This document shows positions 47,557 to 56,971 of a stretch of 64,000 bases of DNA, piece after piece. The position numbers and the translations under genes were made by a program. The stretch is from positions 640,052-704,051 of the forward strand of contig LN483072.1 of assembly GCA_900016675.1 (NCBI GenBank), read 5' to 3'. Under the pieces are notes generated by a model. It saw only the letters and a list, made by a program, of their open reading frames with translations, was not told where the DNA came from and ran no database searches. Each line of letters opens with the position of its first letter. The first letter of the stretch is position 1. The DNA is from Arthrobacter saudimassiliensis (GTDB lineage: Bacteria > Actinomycetota > Actinomycetes > Actinomycetales > Micrococcaceae).

Positions 47557-49011
47557 GTGGACGCTGCGGCCGTTGATCCGGGCAAGGACATTCAAACGGA
47601 CGGGTACGGCGATTTCGACTTCATCGTGGTGTCCAACCGGCTGCCGGTGGACCGCGTCAGCGGTCCGGACGGCGAATCGTGGCGCCGCTCCCCCGGCGGG
47701 CTGGTGACCGCCCTCGCCCCGGTGATGGCGAAGGCCGACGGCGCGTGGGTGGGCTGGCACGGCGCCCCCGACGAGACCCTCGACGAGTTCGACCACGACA
47801 ACATCCACCTGCGCCCGGTGCCGCTGTCCGCCGACGAGGTGGAGCTGTACTACGAAGGCTTCTCCAACGCCACGCTGTGGCCGCTGTACCACGACGTGGT
47901 TGCCCCGCCGGAGTTCCACCGGACCTGGTGGGACGCCTACCGCGCCGTCAACGAGCGCTTCGCGCAGGCCGCGGCGGAGATCGCCGCCGAGGGCGCCACC
48001 GTGTGGGTGCAGGACTACCAGCTCCAGCTGGTCCCGCAGCTGCTGCGGAAGCAGCGCCCGGACCTGAAGATCGGCTTCTTCAACCACATCCCCTTCCCGC
48101 CCATGGAGATCTTCGCCCAGCTGCCCTGGCGCCGGAACATCATTGCCGGGCTCCTCGGCGCCGACCTCATCGGCTTCCAGCGCTCCGGTGACGCCAGCAA
48201 CTTCCTGCGCTGCGTGCGCCGCTTCGCCGGCCACACCATCCGCGCGCAGCAGGTGCATGTCACCGCCGAGGACGGCACCTCCCACATCTCCCGCGCCGAG
48301 GCGTTCCCCATCTCCATCGACGCCAACCAGATCACCGAGCTCGCCCAGCGCGAGGACGTCGTCGCCCGCTCCAAGCAGATCCGCCAGGAGCTGGGCGATC
48401 CCGACGTCGTGCTGCTGGGCGTGGACCGCCTCGACTACACCAAGGGCATCAGCCACCGGCTCAAGGCCTACGGGGAGCTCCTGGAGGACGGGCGGATCAC
48501 CGTGGAGGGCGCCTCGCTGATCCAGGTCGCCAGCCCCAGCCGCGAGCGCGTGGAACAGTACCGGCTGCTGCGCGAGGAGGTCGAGGGCACCGTGGGCCGG
48601 ATCAGCGGCACCTTCGACACCATCTCCAACACCGCGATCCGCTACCTGCACCACAGCTACCCGGTGGAGGAAATGGTGGCCCTCTACCTGGCCGCCGACG
48701 TCATGCTCGTCACCGCCCTGCGCGACGGCATGAACCTGGTGGCCAAGGAATATGTGGCCGCCCGGACCAACAACTCCGGCGTGCTGGTGCTCAGCGAGTT
48801 CGCCGGCGCCGCGGACCAGCTGCGCCAGGCGGTGCTGGTGAACCCGCATGACATCGACGGGCTCAAGGACGCCATCGTGACCGCCATGCAGATGCCGGAC
48901 CGGGAGGCCCAGCGCCGGATGCGCCTGATGCGCCGCCAGGTGCTGCAGAACGACGTCGAACGCTGGTCCCAGGACTTCCTCACCGCCCTGCGCAACACGG
49001 AGGACGCATGA
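47557..49011 (+). CDS. otsA: Trehalose-6-phosphate synthase
   Basis: 484 residues, glycosyltransferase family 20. Motifs: FIVVSNRLPVDR at the start, RRSPGGLVTAL (glucose-phosphate/UDP loop), WVQDYQLQLVPQLLR, FFNHIPFPPMEIF, LLGVDRLDYTKGISHRLKAY and TALRDGMNLVAKEYVAAR with the nucleotide-binding residues. It joins UDP- or GDP-glucose to glucose-6-phosphate. GTG 47557 is preceded by AGGAG at eight bases. The stop overlaps otsB by 4 bases, so the two steps of trehalose synthesis are translationally coupled. Confidence 0.95.
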   Translation: MDAAAVDPGKDIQTDGYGDFDFIVVSNRLPVDRVSGPDGESWRRSPGGLVTALAPVMAKADGAWVGWHGAPDETLDEFDHDNIHLRPVPLSADEVELYYEGFSNATLWPLYHDVVAPPEFHRTWWDAYRAVNERFAQAAAEIAAEGATVWVQDYQLQLVPQLLRKQRPDLKIGFFNHIPFPPMEIFAQLPWRRNIIAGLLGADLIGFQRSGDASNFLRCVRRFAGHTIRAQQVHVTAEDGTSHISRAEAFPISIDANQITELAQREDVVARSKQIRQELGDPDVVLLGVDRLDYTKGISHRLKAYGELLEDGRITVEGASLIQVASPSRERVEQYRLLREEVEGTVGRISGTFDTISNTAIRYLHHSYPVEEMVALYLAADVMLVTALRDGMNLVAKEYVAARTNNSGVLVLSEFAGAADQLRQAVLVNPHDIDGLKDAIVTAMQMPDREAQRRMRLMRRQVLQNDVERWSQDFLTALRNTEDA

Positions 49012-49787
49012 GCACCCCCGCCCCGGCCCTGCAGGCCGCGCTGGCCGAACTGGCGCGCACCGACACGCTGCTGGTCGCCCTGGACTTTGACGGCACCCTC
49101 TCCCCGCTGGTCGAACACGCCGACGACGCCCGGCCGCTGCCCGAATCCGCGGCCGCCGTGCAGCAGCTCGCCGCGCTGCCCCGCACCGCCACGGCGCTGA
49201 TCTCCGGCCGGGCGCTGGACAGCCTGCGCCGGGTGGCGTCCCCCGAACCGGAGACCCTGCTGATCGGCAGCCACGGCGCCGAGACCTGGACCGGCCCCAA
49301 CGCGGAACCGCTGCAGCTGACCCCGGAGCAGGCCGACCTGCTGGCCCACGCCCGGACGGCGGTCCAGGAAGTCGTGGACGGGTGTCCCGGCTGCCGGATC
49401 GAGCACAAGCCGGCCGGCGTCGTGCTGCACACCCGCAGCGTCAGCGATGACGTCGCATCCGCGGCCACCGCGCAGGCCCGCGAGCGGCTCGGCGAGCTGG
49501 ACGGCGTGCACGTGACCGACGGCAAGGCCGTGCTGGAGGCCTCGGTCATCCGCACCAGCAAGGGCGAAGGGGTGCAGGCGCTGCGGGAACTCACGGGCGC
49601 GACGGCGGTCCTGTTCGGCGGAGACGACGTCACCGATGAGCGGGCCTTCGCGGTGCTTCAGCCGCAGGATGTCGGCATCAAGGTGGGTCCGGGCGTCACC
49701 GCGGCGGCGTTTCGGGTGGCCTCGCCCGAGGAGATGAGCGGCGTGCTGGCCGAACTGCTGCGCCTGCGCCGTGCCGCCGTGGACTGA
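49008..49787 (+). CDS. otsB: Trehalose-6-phosphate phosphatase
   Basis: 259 residues of the HAD superfamily. DFDGTLSP holds nucleophile Asp26 and acid/base Asp28, ALISGRALDSLR follows, LIGSHGAE is the family's third motif and FGGDDVTDERAF binds magnesium. It removes phosphate from trehalose-6-phosphate. ATG 49008 overlaps the otsA stop (ATGA). It ends the otsAB operon; a new promoter for the ABC ATPase gene follows. Confidence 0.93.
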   Translation: MSTPAPALQAALAELARTDTLLVALDFDGTLSPLVEHADDARPLPESAAAVQQLAALPRTATALISGRALDSLRRVASPEPETLLIGSHGAETWTGPNAEPLQLTPEQADLLAHARTAVQEVVDGCPGCRIEHKPAGVVLHTRSVSDDVASAATAQARERLGELDGVHVTDGKAVLEASVIRTSKGEGVQALRELTGATAVLFGGDDVTDERAFAVLQPQDVGIKVGPGVTAAAFRVASPEEMSGVLAELLRLRRAAVD

Positions 49788-49797
49788 AACTTTTCCT

Positions 49798-49825
49798 TTC
49801 ACAAAGCGGAAACCCGTGCCATACT
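49798..49825 (+). promoter_or_regulatory. Candidate promoter of the ABC ATPase gene
   Basis: TTCACA (49798-49803) and CATACT (49820-49825) with 16 bases between. The predicted transcript starts near 49832, giving a leader of about 90 bases before ATG 49921. Confidence 0.5.
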
Positions 49826-49920
49826 GACCCTGTCCCGCGCCCCGGGACACCCAATTGAATACGCAACCCATTCACAACGGATCGTCGGGCACGTACCTGC
49901 CCGTGAAGGGAAACACCACC

Positions 49921-51006
49921 ATGGCAACGGTAACTTTCGACAAGGCCACGCGCCTGTACCCGGGCACTGACCGCCCGGCCGTCGACGGACTGGACCTGCA
50001 GATCGCCGACGGCGAGTTCCTGGTCCTCGTCGGCCCCTCCGGCTGTGGCAAGTCCACCTCCCTGCGGATGCTCGCAGGCCTCGAGGACGTCAACTCCGGC
50101 AGCATCCTCATCGGCGACCGGGACGTGACCGACGTGCCGCCGAAGGACCGTGACATCGCCATGGTCTTCCAGAACTACGCGCTCTACCCGCACATGTCGG
50201 TGGCGGACAACATGGGCTTCGCGCTCAAGATCGCGGGCGTGTCCAAGGAAGAGCGGATGAAGCGGGTCCAGGAAGCAGCGAAGCTGCTGGACCTGGAGGA
50301 CTACCTCGACCGCAAGCCCAAGGCCCTCTCCGGCGGCCAGCGCCAGCGTGTCGCCATGGGCCGGGCCATCGTCCGGAACCCGCAGGTGTTCCTCATGGAC
50401 GAGCCGCTCTCCAACCTGGATGCCAAGCTGCGCGTGCAGACCCGCACCCAGATCGCCTCGCTGACCCGCAGGCTGGGCGTCACCACCGTCTACGTCACCC
50501 ACGACCAGACCGAGGCCATGACCATGGGCGACCGGGTGGCCGTGCTCAAGGACGGCGTCCTCCAGCAGGTGGACACCCCGCGCCGGCTCTACGACCATCC
50601 GAACAACGTCTTCGTGGCAGGCTTCATCGGCTCCCCCGCCATGAACCTCCTGGAGCTCCCCGTCGTCGACGGCGGCGTCGCCTTCGGCGGCACCGTCTAC
50701 CCGGTCGCCAGCAGCGTGCTCGGCAGCGCCGGCCGGACCGTCACCCTCGGCGTCCGTCCCGAGGACCTGGAGACCGTGGGCGAAGGCGCCGGGCTCAAGG
50801 TCGAGGTGGACGTGGTCGAGGAACTCGGCGCCGACGCCTACGTCTACGGGCACACCGATCTCGACGGCACCGAGCACCAGATCGTGGCCCGCGTGGACGG
50901 CCGCCGCCCGCCGATGAAGGGCGAGACCATCTACGTGCGACCCCAGCAGGGACACGTGCACCTCTTCGACTCCTCCAGCGGAGAGCGGCTGGCAGACGAG
51001 GCCTGA
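49921..51006 (+). CDS. Multi-sugar ABC transporter ATPase (UgpC/MsmK/MsiK type)
   Basis: 361 residues. Walker A GPSGCGKS (38-45), Q-loop VFQNYALYPHMSV, signature LSGGQRQRVAMGRAI, Walker B VFLMDEPLSNLD and switch His in VYVTHDQTEAMTMGDR. The C-terminal third is the MalK-like regulatory/TOBE domain (GVRPEDLE, then VRPQQGHVHLFD). In actinobacteria one such ATPase commonly energises many carbohydrate importers. ATG 49921 follows AAGGG by ten bases; the in-frame upstream extension is unlike the family. No permease genes adjoin it, which supports a shared role, for example with the ATPase-less sugar operon at 36-39 kb. Confidence 0.9.
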   Translation: MATVTFDKATRLYPGTDRPAVDGLDLQIADGEFLVLVGPSGCGKSTSLRMLAGLEDVNSGSILIGDRDVTDVPPKDRDIAMVFQNYALYPHMSVADNMGFALKIAGVSKEERMKRVQEAAKLLDLEDYLDRKPKALSGGQRQRVAMGRAIVRNPQVFLMDEPLSNLDAKLRVQTRTQIASLTRRLGVTTVYVTHDQTEAMTMGDRVAVLKDGVLQQVDTPRRLYDHPNNVFVAGFIGSPAMNLLELPVVDGGVAFGGTVYPVASSVLGSAGRTVTLGVRPEDLETVGEGAGLKVEVDVVEELGADAYVYGHTDLDGTEHQIVARVDGRRPPMKGETIYVRPQQGHVHLFDSSSGERLADEA

Positions 51007-51129
51007 CCTGTCTTCCACCGGCTGAATCCCGTGCGGCGGCTTCCTGACCTGTTCTAAGATTTGGGTCAGGGGGTCGCCGTTCAGCCTTTAATCCGCAGCG
51101 TCCAACGATTCGTGCAAGCAGGGACCGCC

Positions 51130-52482
51130 ATGACCGACACCGCGCGCGCCAACTGGCGCAACGAACCCACCGACTGGGAGCAGGCGGGGAAGCTGCCCCG
51201 CCCCCACGAGGGGTCCGGCGCACGAAGCCTGGGTTCGCTGGACGTCACCAGCGCCTCCATGGATCCGGCCCTGCTGGACCTGCCCTGGCAGGTGCCCCTG
51301 GAGGAATGGCCCACCGACCGCCTGGCGGCCCTGCCGCGCGGCATTTCCCGCCATGTGGTGCGTTTCGCCCGGCTGGGCGATTCGCTGATCGCCATCAAGG
51401 AGACCGGCGAGCACATCGCCCGGCACGAGTACCACATGCTGCGCAAGCTGCGCCGGCTCAACGTACCCTGCGTGGCACCCGTCGCCGTCATCACCGGACG
51501 CACCGACGAACAGGGCGAACCGCTGGACCCGGTCCTGGTGACCCGGCACCTGCGGTTCTCCCTCCCCTACCGGGCGGTGTTCTCCCAGACCCTGCGGCAG
51601 AACACCCTGACCCGGCTCATCGATGCCCAGGCCCTGCTTCTGGTGCGCCTGCACCTGGCCGGCTTCTACTGGGGCGACGTATCGCTGTCCAACACCCTGT
51701 TCCGCCGCGACGCGGGCGCCTTCGCGGCCTACCTGGTGGACGCGGAGACCGGCGAGCTCTATCCGGAGCTTTCCGGCGGCCAGCGCGAGTACGACCTTGA
51801 GATCGCCCGGGTGAACATCGCCGGCGAACTGATGGACCTTGCCGAAGGCAACCTGATCGAGGAGAGCGTCGACCCGCTGGCCACCAGCGAGCGGATCATG
51901 GACAGCTACCGCAACCTCTGGCGTGAGCTGACCGAACAGGAGACCTTTGCCCCGGGCGAGCGGTGGCGCGTGGACGCCCGCATCCGGCGGCTCAACGACC
52001 TCGGGTTCGACGTCGATGAGCTGGCCATCCGCACCACCGCCGACGGCACCCAGGTGCAGCTGCAGCCCAAGGTGGTCGACGCCGGCCACCACCAGCGCCG
52101 GCTGCTGCGGCTGACCGGGCTCGATGCGCAGGAGAACCAGGCCCGCCGGCTGCTCAACGATATGGACTCCTACCGGGCCGACAACCATCCCGAGCTCGAT
52201 GAGGAGCTCAGCGCGCATCTGTGGGTCACCCAGGTGTTCCAGCCGATCGTGCGGGCCATGCCGCAGGAGCTGGGCAGCAAGCTGGAACCGGCCGAGGTGG
52301 TCCATGAGGTGCTCGAGCACCGCTGGTACATGTCCGAGGAGCAGAACCGCAACGTGCCGATGGCCGAGGCGGTGCAGTCCTACATGGACAACATCCTGCG
52401 GCACCGCCGCGACGAGGCGGCGATCCTGCTGACGGCGGATACCAAGACCATGAAAATCCTGGGCGGCGGCGGGAACGGCTGA
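51130..52482 (+). CDS. DUF4032-like, kinase-fold protein
   Basis: 450 residues. About 70-210 resemble a small-molecule or lipopolysaccharide kinase fold: LIAIKETGEHIARHEYHMLRKL could hold the ATP-binding Lys and Glu, and GFYWGDVSLSNTLF resembles the G-D-x-x-x-x-N catalytic loop. The C-terminal part (about 280-440) is the conserved DUF4032 region with LLRLTGLDAQENQARRLLNDMDSY and EVLEHRWYMSEEQNRNV. The substrate is unknown. ATG 51130 follows AGCAGGG by six bases; a TAAGAT box at 51055-51060 may be its -10. Confidence 0.75.
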   Translation: MTDTARANWRNEPTDWEQAGKLPRPHEGSGARSLGSLDVTSASMDPALLDLPWQVPLEEWPTDRLAALPRGISRHVVRFARLGDSLIAIKETGEHIARHEYHMLRKLRRLNVPCVAPVAVITGRTDEQGEPLDPVLVTRHLRFSLPYRAVFSQTLRQNTLTRLIDAQALLLVRLHLAGFYWGDVSLSNTLFRRDAGAFAAYLVDAETGELYPELSGGQREYDLEIARVNIAGELMDLAEGNLIEESVDPLATSERIMDSYRNLWRELTEQETFAPGERWRVDARIRRLNDLGFDVDELAIRTTADGTQVQLQPKVVDAGHHQRRLLRLTGLDAQENQARRLLNDMDSYRADNHPELDEELSAHLWVTQVFQPIVRAMPQELGSKLEPAEVVHEVLEHRWYMSEEQNRNVPMAEAVQSYMDNILRHRRDEAAILLTADTKTMKILGGGGNG

Positions 52483-52507
52483 GGACGCATCCCGCCGCCG
52501 GTCCGGC

Positions 52508-52978
52508 TTAGACGCTGCCGCAGGTGTATTCGACGCCGTCCACGTAATGCGTGCCCGGGCCGAGCTCCTGGCAGGTGGTGATGAGCGCGGTCATGCCGAC
52601 CACCAGGATGATAGTCGTCAGCACCGTGAACAGGATGTTCAATGCGGAGAGGACAATGCCCACCACGGCGGGAACATTGCCCATGTTGGCCCGCCTGGAG
52701 CGGCGCAGGCCCATGATGCTCAGGACCAGGCCGCCGATGCTCAGGACCGGGAAGAAGGCCAGGACCAGGCCGATGATTCCAAACGTCTTGCCCGGATTCT
52801 CGGGCGGGTATCCGTAGCCCGCCGGCACGCCCTGGCCCGGCATCCCGTACTGCTGCTGCCCGTACTGCGGCTGCTGGTACTGCTGCGGCTGCCCGTACTG
52901 CGGCGGCTGCCCGTACTGCGGCGGCGAAGGCTGGGACGGTTCGGGCTGCTGCTCGCTTCGGCCATGGACATCGGTCAC
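52508..52978 (-). CDS. DUF4190-like membrane protein with Gln/Tyr-rich repeats
   Basis: 156 residues. Residues 15-60 are low-complexity repeats of P-Q-Y-G-Q. Two membrane helices follow (about 66-88 and 100-128: IIGLVLAFFPVLSIGGLVLSI and AVVGIVLSALNILFTVLTTII), matching the DUF4190 pattern, then a short C-terminus with two cysteines (TTCQELG and EYTCGS). GTG 52978 has AGGGGGA five bases upstream. Function unknown. Confidence 0.75.
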   Translation of the reverse strand: MTDVHGRSEQQPEPSQPSPPQYGQPPQYGQPQQYQQPQYGQQQYGMPGQGVPAGYGYPPENPGKTFGIIGLVLAFFPVLSIGGLVLSIMGLRRSRRANMGNVPAVVGIVLSALNILFTVLTTIILVVGMTALITTCQELGPGTHYVDGVEYTCGSV

Positions 52979-53158
52979 GTTGTTCCCCCTGGACTGTGCT
53001 GCGGATCGCTGACGAGGAGAGTCTACCGTTCCGGCCTTCCCGGGCTGTGGCCACCTTCACGCCGCAACCCGGGCACGGATGGGAGGGAAGCTGGCGTTAA
53101 ATAGTGGATAAGCAGTCTGTCCCAGTAACGCAACACAATCCAAAGGGTGATTGGCAGC

Positions 53159-54889
53159 ATGGAGAAACCGCTCGAAGCAACCGTTGATCCGCAGACCGGC
53201 CTTCGCGTGAAACCCGTCCATCTCCGTCAGCCCGGGCACCAGTGGTGGCGCTCGTCGGTCATTTACCAGGTCTACCCCCGGTCCTTCCGTGACCTGCGCG
53301 GCGACGGCGTGGGCGATCTTCAGGGCATCGCCGCGGAGCTGCCGCGGCTGGCCGAGCTGCACATTGACGCCGTCTGGCTTTCGCCCTTCTACAAGTCCCC
53401 GCAGAAGGACGCCGGATACGACGTCGAGGACTACTGCTCCGTCGACCCGATCTTCGGCACCCTCGAAGACTTCGATGCCCTGGTTGCCGAAGCCTCCCGG
53501 CACGGCATCCGGATCATTGTCGACCTGGTGCCCAACCACTGCTCCGACCAGCACATCCTGTTCCAGGCAGCCCTGGCCGCCCCGGCCGGCTCCCCCGCCC
53601 GGGACATGTTCATCTTCCGCGACGGCCGGGGCGAGCACGGCGAGCTGCCCCCGAACAACTGGGAATCGCACTTCGGCGGACCGGCCTGGACCCGCATCAC
53701 CGAACCGGACGGCACGCCGGGGCAGTGGTACCTGCACCTGTTCGACTCCTCGCAGCCGGACTTCAACTGGGACAACCCCGCCGTGCACGACGAGTTCGAG
53801 CGGATCCTGCGCTTCTGGCTGGACCGCGGTGTCGGCGGGTTCCGGGTGGACGTCGCGCACGCGCTGATCAAGAAGTCCGGGCTGCCGGATTGGGGCGGAC
53901 GCGCCGACGGCTCCTCCAGCGAAGGCTTCCCCGGCCACGAGGCACCGATGTTCGGCCAGGACGGCATCCACGACATCTTCCGCTCCTGGCGGCAGATCCT
54001 CGATTCCTACGATGGGGACAGGGTGCTCTGCGCCGAGGCCACGATCGACCCCGTGGAGCGTCTGGCGCAGTGGGTCCGTCCGGACGAGATGCACCAGACG
54101 TTCAACTTCGCCTACCTGCACCATCCCTGGGATGCCTCCAAGCTGCGCGGCATCATCGAGTCCTCGCTGACCGCCTTTGACTCCGTGGGCGCGCCGACCA
54201 CCTGGGTGCTGTCCAACCACGACGTCGTCCGGCACGTCTCCCGCTTCGGGCTGCAGGCCCACGACCTGCGCAGCGGTGACGGCATTGGTCCCCTGGACCA
54301 GCAGCCGGACCATGAGCTGGGGCTGGTCCGTGCCCGGGCCGCGACGCTGCTCATGCTGGGCCTGCCGGGCGGGGTCTACCTGTACCAGGGCGAGGAACTG
54401 GGACTGCCGGACCACACCATGATTCCGCACGAGTTCCGCCAGGACCCGACGTTCCACCGGACCGGCGGAGAACGCGTCGGCCGGGACGGTTCCCGGGTAC
54501 CGCTGCCCTGGCGGAAGGATGCGCCGTCGTACGGGTTCTCCGAGGCGGGAATCAGCTGGCTGCCGCAGCCCCCGGAGTGGGGCAGGCTCTCACGTGATGT
54601 GCAGGAACAGGACCCCGATTCGACGCTGAACTTCTACAAGCACGCCCTGGGCCTGCGGCGCAGGCTGGATCTCGGCCACGGCTCGCTGGCCTGGTGGGTA
54701 CAGGCCCCCGCCGACGTGGTCGCCTTCGTGAACAACGGCGTCCTGGCCGTCATGAACATGGGAGCCGAACCGGTGGAGCTTCCCGCAGGAGAGCTTGTGG
54801 CGGCCAGCGTCCCCGGAGCGGGCGCACACGGCAAGCTGGAACCGGACCACGCCGCGTGGATCCGGCTTCCGGTCCGGGACGCCGCATAG
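53159..54889 (+). CDS. GH13 alpha-glucosidase (oligo-1,6-glucosidase-like)
   Basis: 576 residues. The GH13 (alpha/beta)8 barrel starts at WWRSSVIYQVYPRSFRD. Conserved regions: I VDLVPNHCSD, II GGFRVDVAHAL (nucleophile Asp), III VLCAEATID (acid/base Glu) and IV VLSNHDVVRH (stabilising Asp). The form of regions II and III fits alpha-glucosidases acting on maltose, isomaltose or related oligosaccharides in the cytoplasm; there is no signal peptide. ATG 53159 has AAGGGTGA about nine bases upstream. Trehalose genes and a sugar ATPase lie upstream on the same strand. Confidence 0.9.
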   Translation: MEKPLEATVDPQTGLRVKPVHLRQPGHQWWRSSVIYQVYPRSFRDLRGDGVGDLQGIAAELPRLAELHIDAVWLSPFYKSPQKDAGYDVEDYCSVDPIFGTLEDFDALVAEASRHGIRIIVDLVPNHCSDQHILFQAALAAPAGSPARDMFIFRDGRGEHGELPPNNWESHFGGPAWTRITEPDGTPGQWYLHLFDSSQPDFNWDNPAVHDEFERILRFWLDRGVGGFRVDVAHALIKKSGLPDWGGRADGSSSEGFPGHEAPMFGQDGIHDIFRSWRQILDSYDGDRVLCAEATIDPVERLAQWVRPDEMHQTFNFAYLHHPWDASKLRGIIESSLTAFDSVGAPTTWVLSNHDVVRHVSRFGLQAHDLRSGDGIGPLDQQPDHELGLVRARAATLLMLGLPGGVYLYQGEELGLPDHTMIPHEFRQDPTFHRTGGERVGRDGSRVPLPWRKDAPSYGFSEAGISWLPQPPEWGRLSRDVQEQDPDSTLNFYKHALGLRRRLDLGHGSLAWWVQAPADVVAFVNNGVLAVMNMGAEPVELPAGELVAASVPGAGAHGKLEPDHAAWIRLPVRDAA

Positions 54890-54902
54890 CCTTCCCGGAG
54901 GA

Positions 54903-54938
54903 ACGGCGGCTGCTCCTGGAATCAGGAGCAGCCGCCGT
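54903..54938. terminator. Bidirectional terminator after the GH13 gene
   Basis: Perfect 16-bp stem ACGGCGGCTGCTCCTG (54903-54918) with its complement at 54923-54938 and a 4-base loop. It lies between convergent stops. Confidence 0.85.
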
Positions 54939-54965
54939 CGCGCAGCAGTGCCTGCACGGGCTCCG

Positions 54966-56327
54966 CTAGGCGATGGCCTTCCCGGGGTTCAGGATCCCTG
55001 CCGGGTCGAACAGTTCCTTGATCCGGCGCTGGTACTCCAGCACCTGGGCGCCCTGTTCCAGCGGCAGCCAGCGCAGCTTGTACTGGCCGACGCCGTGTTC
55101 TCCGGTAATGGTGCCTCCCATGGCCAGCGCCACGTTGACCGACTCGTCGAGGGCCGCGTTGAGCCGGTCCAGGCCCTCCGGCGCCTCGTTCGTGTTGATC
55201 CAGAACGTCGGGTGCAGGTTGCCGTCGCCGGCGTGGGCCACGACCTTCAGCTTCACCCGGTGGGTCTTGGCCATCTGCTCAAGTTCGGCGATGTAGTGCA
55301 CCAGCTTGGAGCGCGGCACGGCGACGTCCTCGCCGACCCGGAACTCGTCGTCGACCTCGTCGCCGCGGCTGTGCCGGCGCAGCTCCACCAGCCGGACGGC
55401 TTCCTCGGTGTCCTCGGTGCTCACCGTCCCGCCCAGGTCCGTGAGGACGCTGCGGACCATGGCGGCCTCGGTCTCGGCGGCGAAACCGTCGGTCTGGATG
55501 AGCAGCAGGGCTCCGCCGCGGGCCCGCAGGTCCGACCCCTGGGTGCTGTCCAGCGAGATCATGGTCTCGCTGTCGAGCAGTTCCATGATGGCCGGCTGCA
55601 CCCGGGCGGCGCCCACTGCCAGCACGCCGGCGGCGGCGGTCTGGAAATCCGGGAAGAACGCCGCAACGGTGCAGACCTCGCGGGGCAGGTAGCGCAGCCG
55701 TACGGTGATCCCGACGACGATGCCGAGGGTTCCCTCCGAGCCGGTGAACAGCCCGGTGAGGTCGTACCCGGCGACGCCCTTGAAGGTGCCGTGGCCGGTG
55801 TGGATGAGGGTGCCGTCGGCCAGGACCACGTCCAGGGCGAGGACGGAGTCGCGGGTGACCCCGTACTTGGCGCAGCGGAGCCCGCCGGCGTTGGTGGCGA
55901 CATTGCCGCCGATGGTGGAGATCCGGTAGCTGGCCGGATCGGGGGCGTACATCAGCCCGTGCGGGGCGACGGCGGCGTTGAGGTCGGCGTTGATGACGCC
56001 GGGCTCGACGACGGCCAGCTCGTCCTCCACCCGGATATCCAGGATCCGGTTCATCCGTTCCAGGCTCAGCACAATGCAGTTGCGGGTGGCGTGCGCCCCG
56101 CCGGACACTCCGGTGCCGGCGCCGCGGGGCACTACGGCGGTGCCGGTGCTGCTGGCCCAGCGCATGACGTCCTGCACCTGATCCACAGTGGTGGGCAGGA
56201 CGACGGCCAGCGGCTCGATGAACTCAAGCACTGGTCCCTGGTCGCGGCCATAGGCGGCCAGCACATCCGGTTCGGTGGACACTTCGAGGCCCGCTACGTC
56301 GCGCAGCCCGTTCAACACGTCAGTCAT
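54966..56327 (-). CDS. FAD-linked oxidase, GlcD type (glycolate/lactate-like dehydrogenase)
   Basis: 453 residues of the VAO/PCMH flavoprotein family. The FAD-binding domain includes VVPRGAGTGVSGGAHA near 70, PDPASYRISTIGGNVATNAGGLRCAKYG near 130-157 and GYDLTGLFTGSEGTLGIV near 190. The C-terminal domain has VVAHAGDGNLHPTF and GTITGEHGVGQYK, with the catalytic histidines. It would oxidise a 2-hydroxy acid to a 2-keto acid. GlcE and GlcF partners are absent, so it may work alone with a quinone or other acceptor. It starts 9 bases after the SRPBCC gene. Confidence 0.9.
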   Translation of the reverse strand: MTDVLNGLRDVAGLEVSTEPDVLAAYGRDQGPVLEFIEPLAVVLPTTVDQVQDVMRWASSTGTAVVPRGAGTGVSGGAHATRNCIVLSLERMNRILDIRVEDELAVVEPGVINADLNAAVAPHGLMYAPDPASYRISTIGGNVATNAGGLRCAKYGVTRDSVLALDVVLADGTLIHTGHGTFKGVAGYDLTGLFTGSEGTLGIVVGITVRLRYLPREVCTVAAFFPDFQTAAAGVLAVGAARVQPAIMELLDSETMISLDSTQGSDLRARGGALLLIQTDGFAAETEAAMVRSVLTDLGGTVSTEDTEEAVRLVELRRHSRGDEVDDEFRVGEDVAVPRSKLVHYIAELEQMAKTHRVKLKVVAHAGDGNLHPTFWINTNEAPEGLDRLNAALDESVNVALAMGGTITGEHGVGQYKLRWLPLEQGAQVLEYQRRIKELFDPAGILNPGKAIA

Positions 56328-56336
56328 GCCATCAGG

Positions 56337-56828
56337 TTAGCGAGCGCCCATGAACCGGGCGTAGTGTGTCAGCGCCTCGTCCCAGAACGCGCGGAAGTCC
56401 GGCACCTCTCCGTCGTCGCCGGCATGGATGTCCGTGTGTCGGAGCCGCACCGTGGTGCCGCCGGTGTCGGCGGTGTCCGGGCGGGGGCCGCCGGCTTCGA
56501 ACCGGATGCTGACGTGCCCCGGCCGGCCGGGGGCCTGGCCGAACTGCCATTCCAGCTCCACCTCGCCGTCGGGCCCGACCGCGGTCACGGCCGCCCAGAC
56601 CAGCTCGTCTCCGTCCGGACCGGTCTCCACCAGGTTCCCGTCCTCGAGCTCGAGGTACGTGCCGGCTCCGAAACGGGCCAGCTCCGGGGGCCACCACAGG
56701 TGGATGTATTCGAGGAACCCTGTCGCGGCCTCCCCGGTTTCACGGGGAACAACGCGGGTCAGTTCGACGTCGGGCCGTCCGACGTCGTCGGGTTCCGGCT
56801 CCGGAGCATGGGAGAAAAGCGAATCCAT
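56337..56828 (-). CDS. SRPBCC/AHSA1-like protein
   Basis: 163 residues. An early VELTRVVPRETGEAATGFLEYIHLWW with later LELEDGNLVETG, EVELEWQFGQ, GGTTVRLRHTDIHAG and FWDEALTHYARFM fits a START/SRPBCC lipid-binding-type fold of the AHSA1 group. ATG 56828 is close to GGAGGA, giving unusually tight spacing; longer readings lack family similarity. It is transcribed ahead of the GlcD-type gene and probably coupled to it. Ligand unknown. Confidence 0.7.
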   Translation of the reverse strand: MDSLFSHAPEPEPDDVGRPDVELTRVVPRETGEAATGFLEYIHLWWPPELARFGAGTYLELEDGNLVETGPDGDELVWAAVTAVGPDGEVELEWQFGQAPGRPGHVSIRFEAGGPRPDTADTGGTTVRLRHTDIHAGDDGEVPDFRAFWDEALTHYARFMGAR

Positions 56829-56971
56829 TCCTCCAGCGTAGCTCCGCACTCCGCGGCGGATCTCACCCCTCAGCGTCCGCCATCTCACGTCCGGGAGGGC
56901 CGGGGGCCCGCGGGCCCGGCGGGATACTGGAGTCGGGGGCAACCGGATCCACAGCAGGCAGGAGGAGAAGC

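Noticed and set aside
52800..52930. Short tandem repeats that at first resembled a small repeat array
   Set aside because: They encode the P-Q-Y-G-Q repeats of the DUF4190-like protein; unit length varies and there are no spacers, so it is not a CRISPR array.
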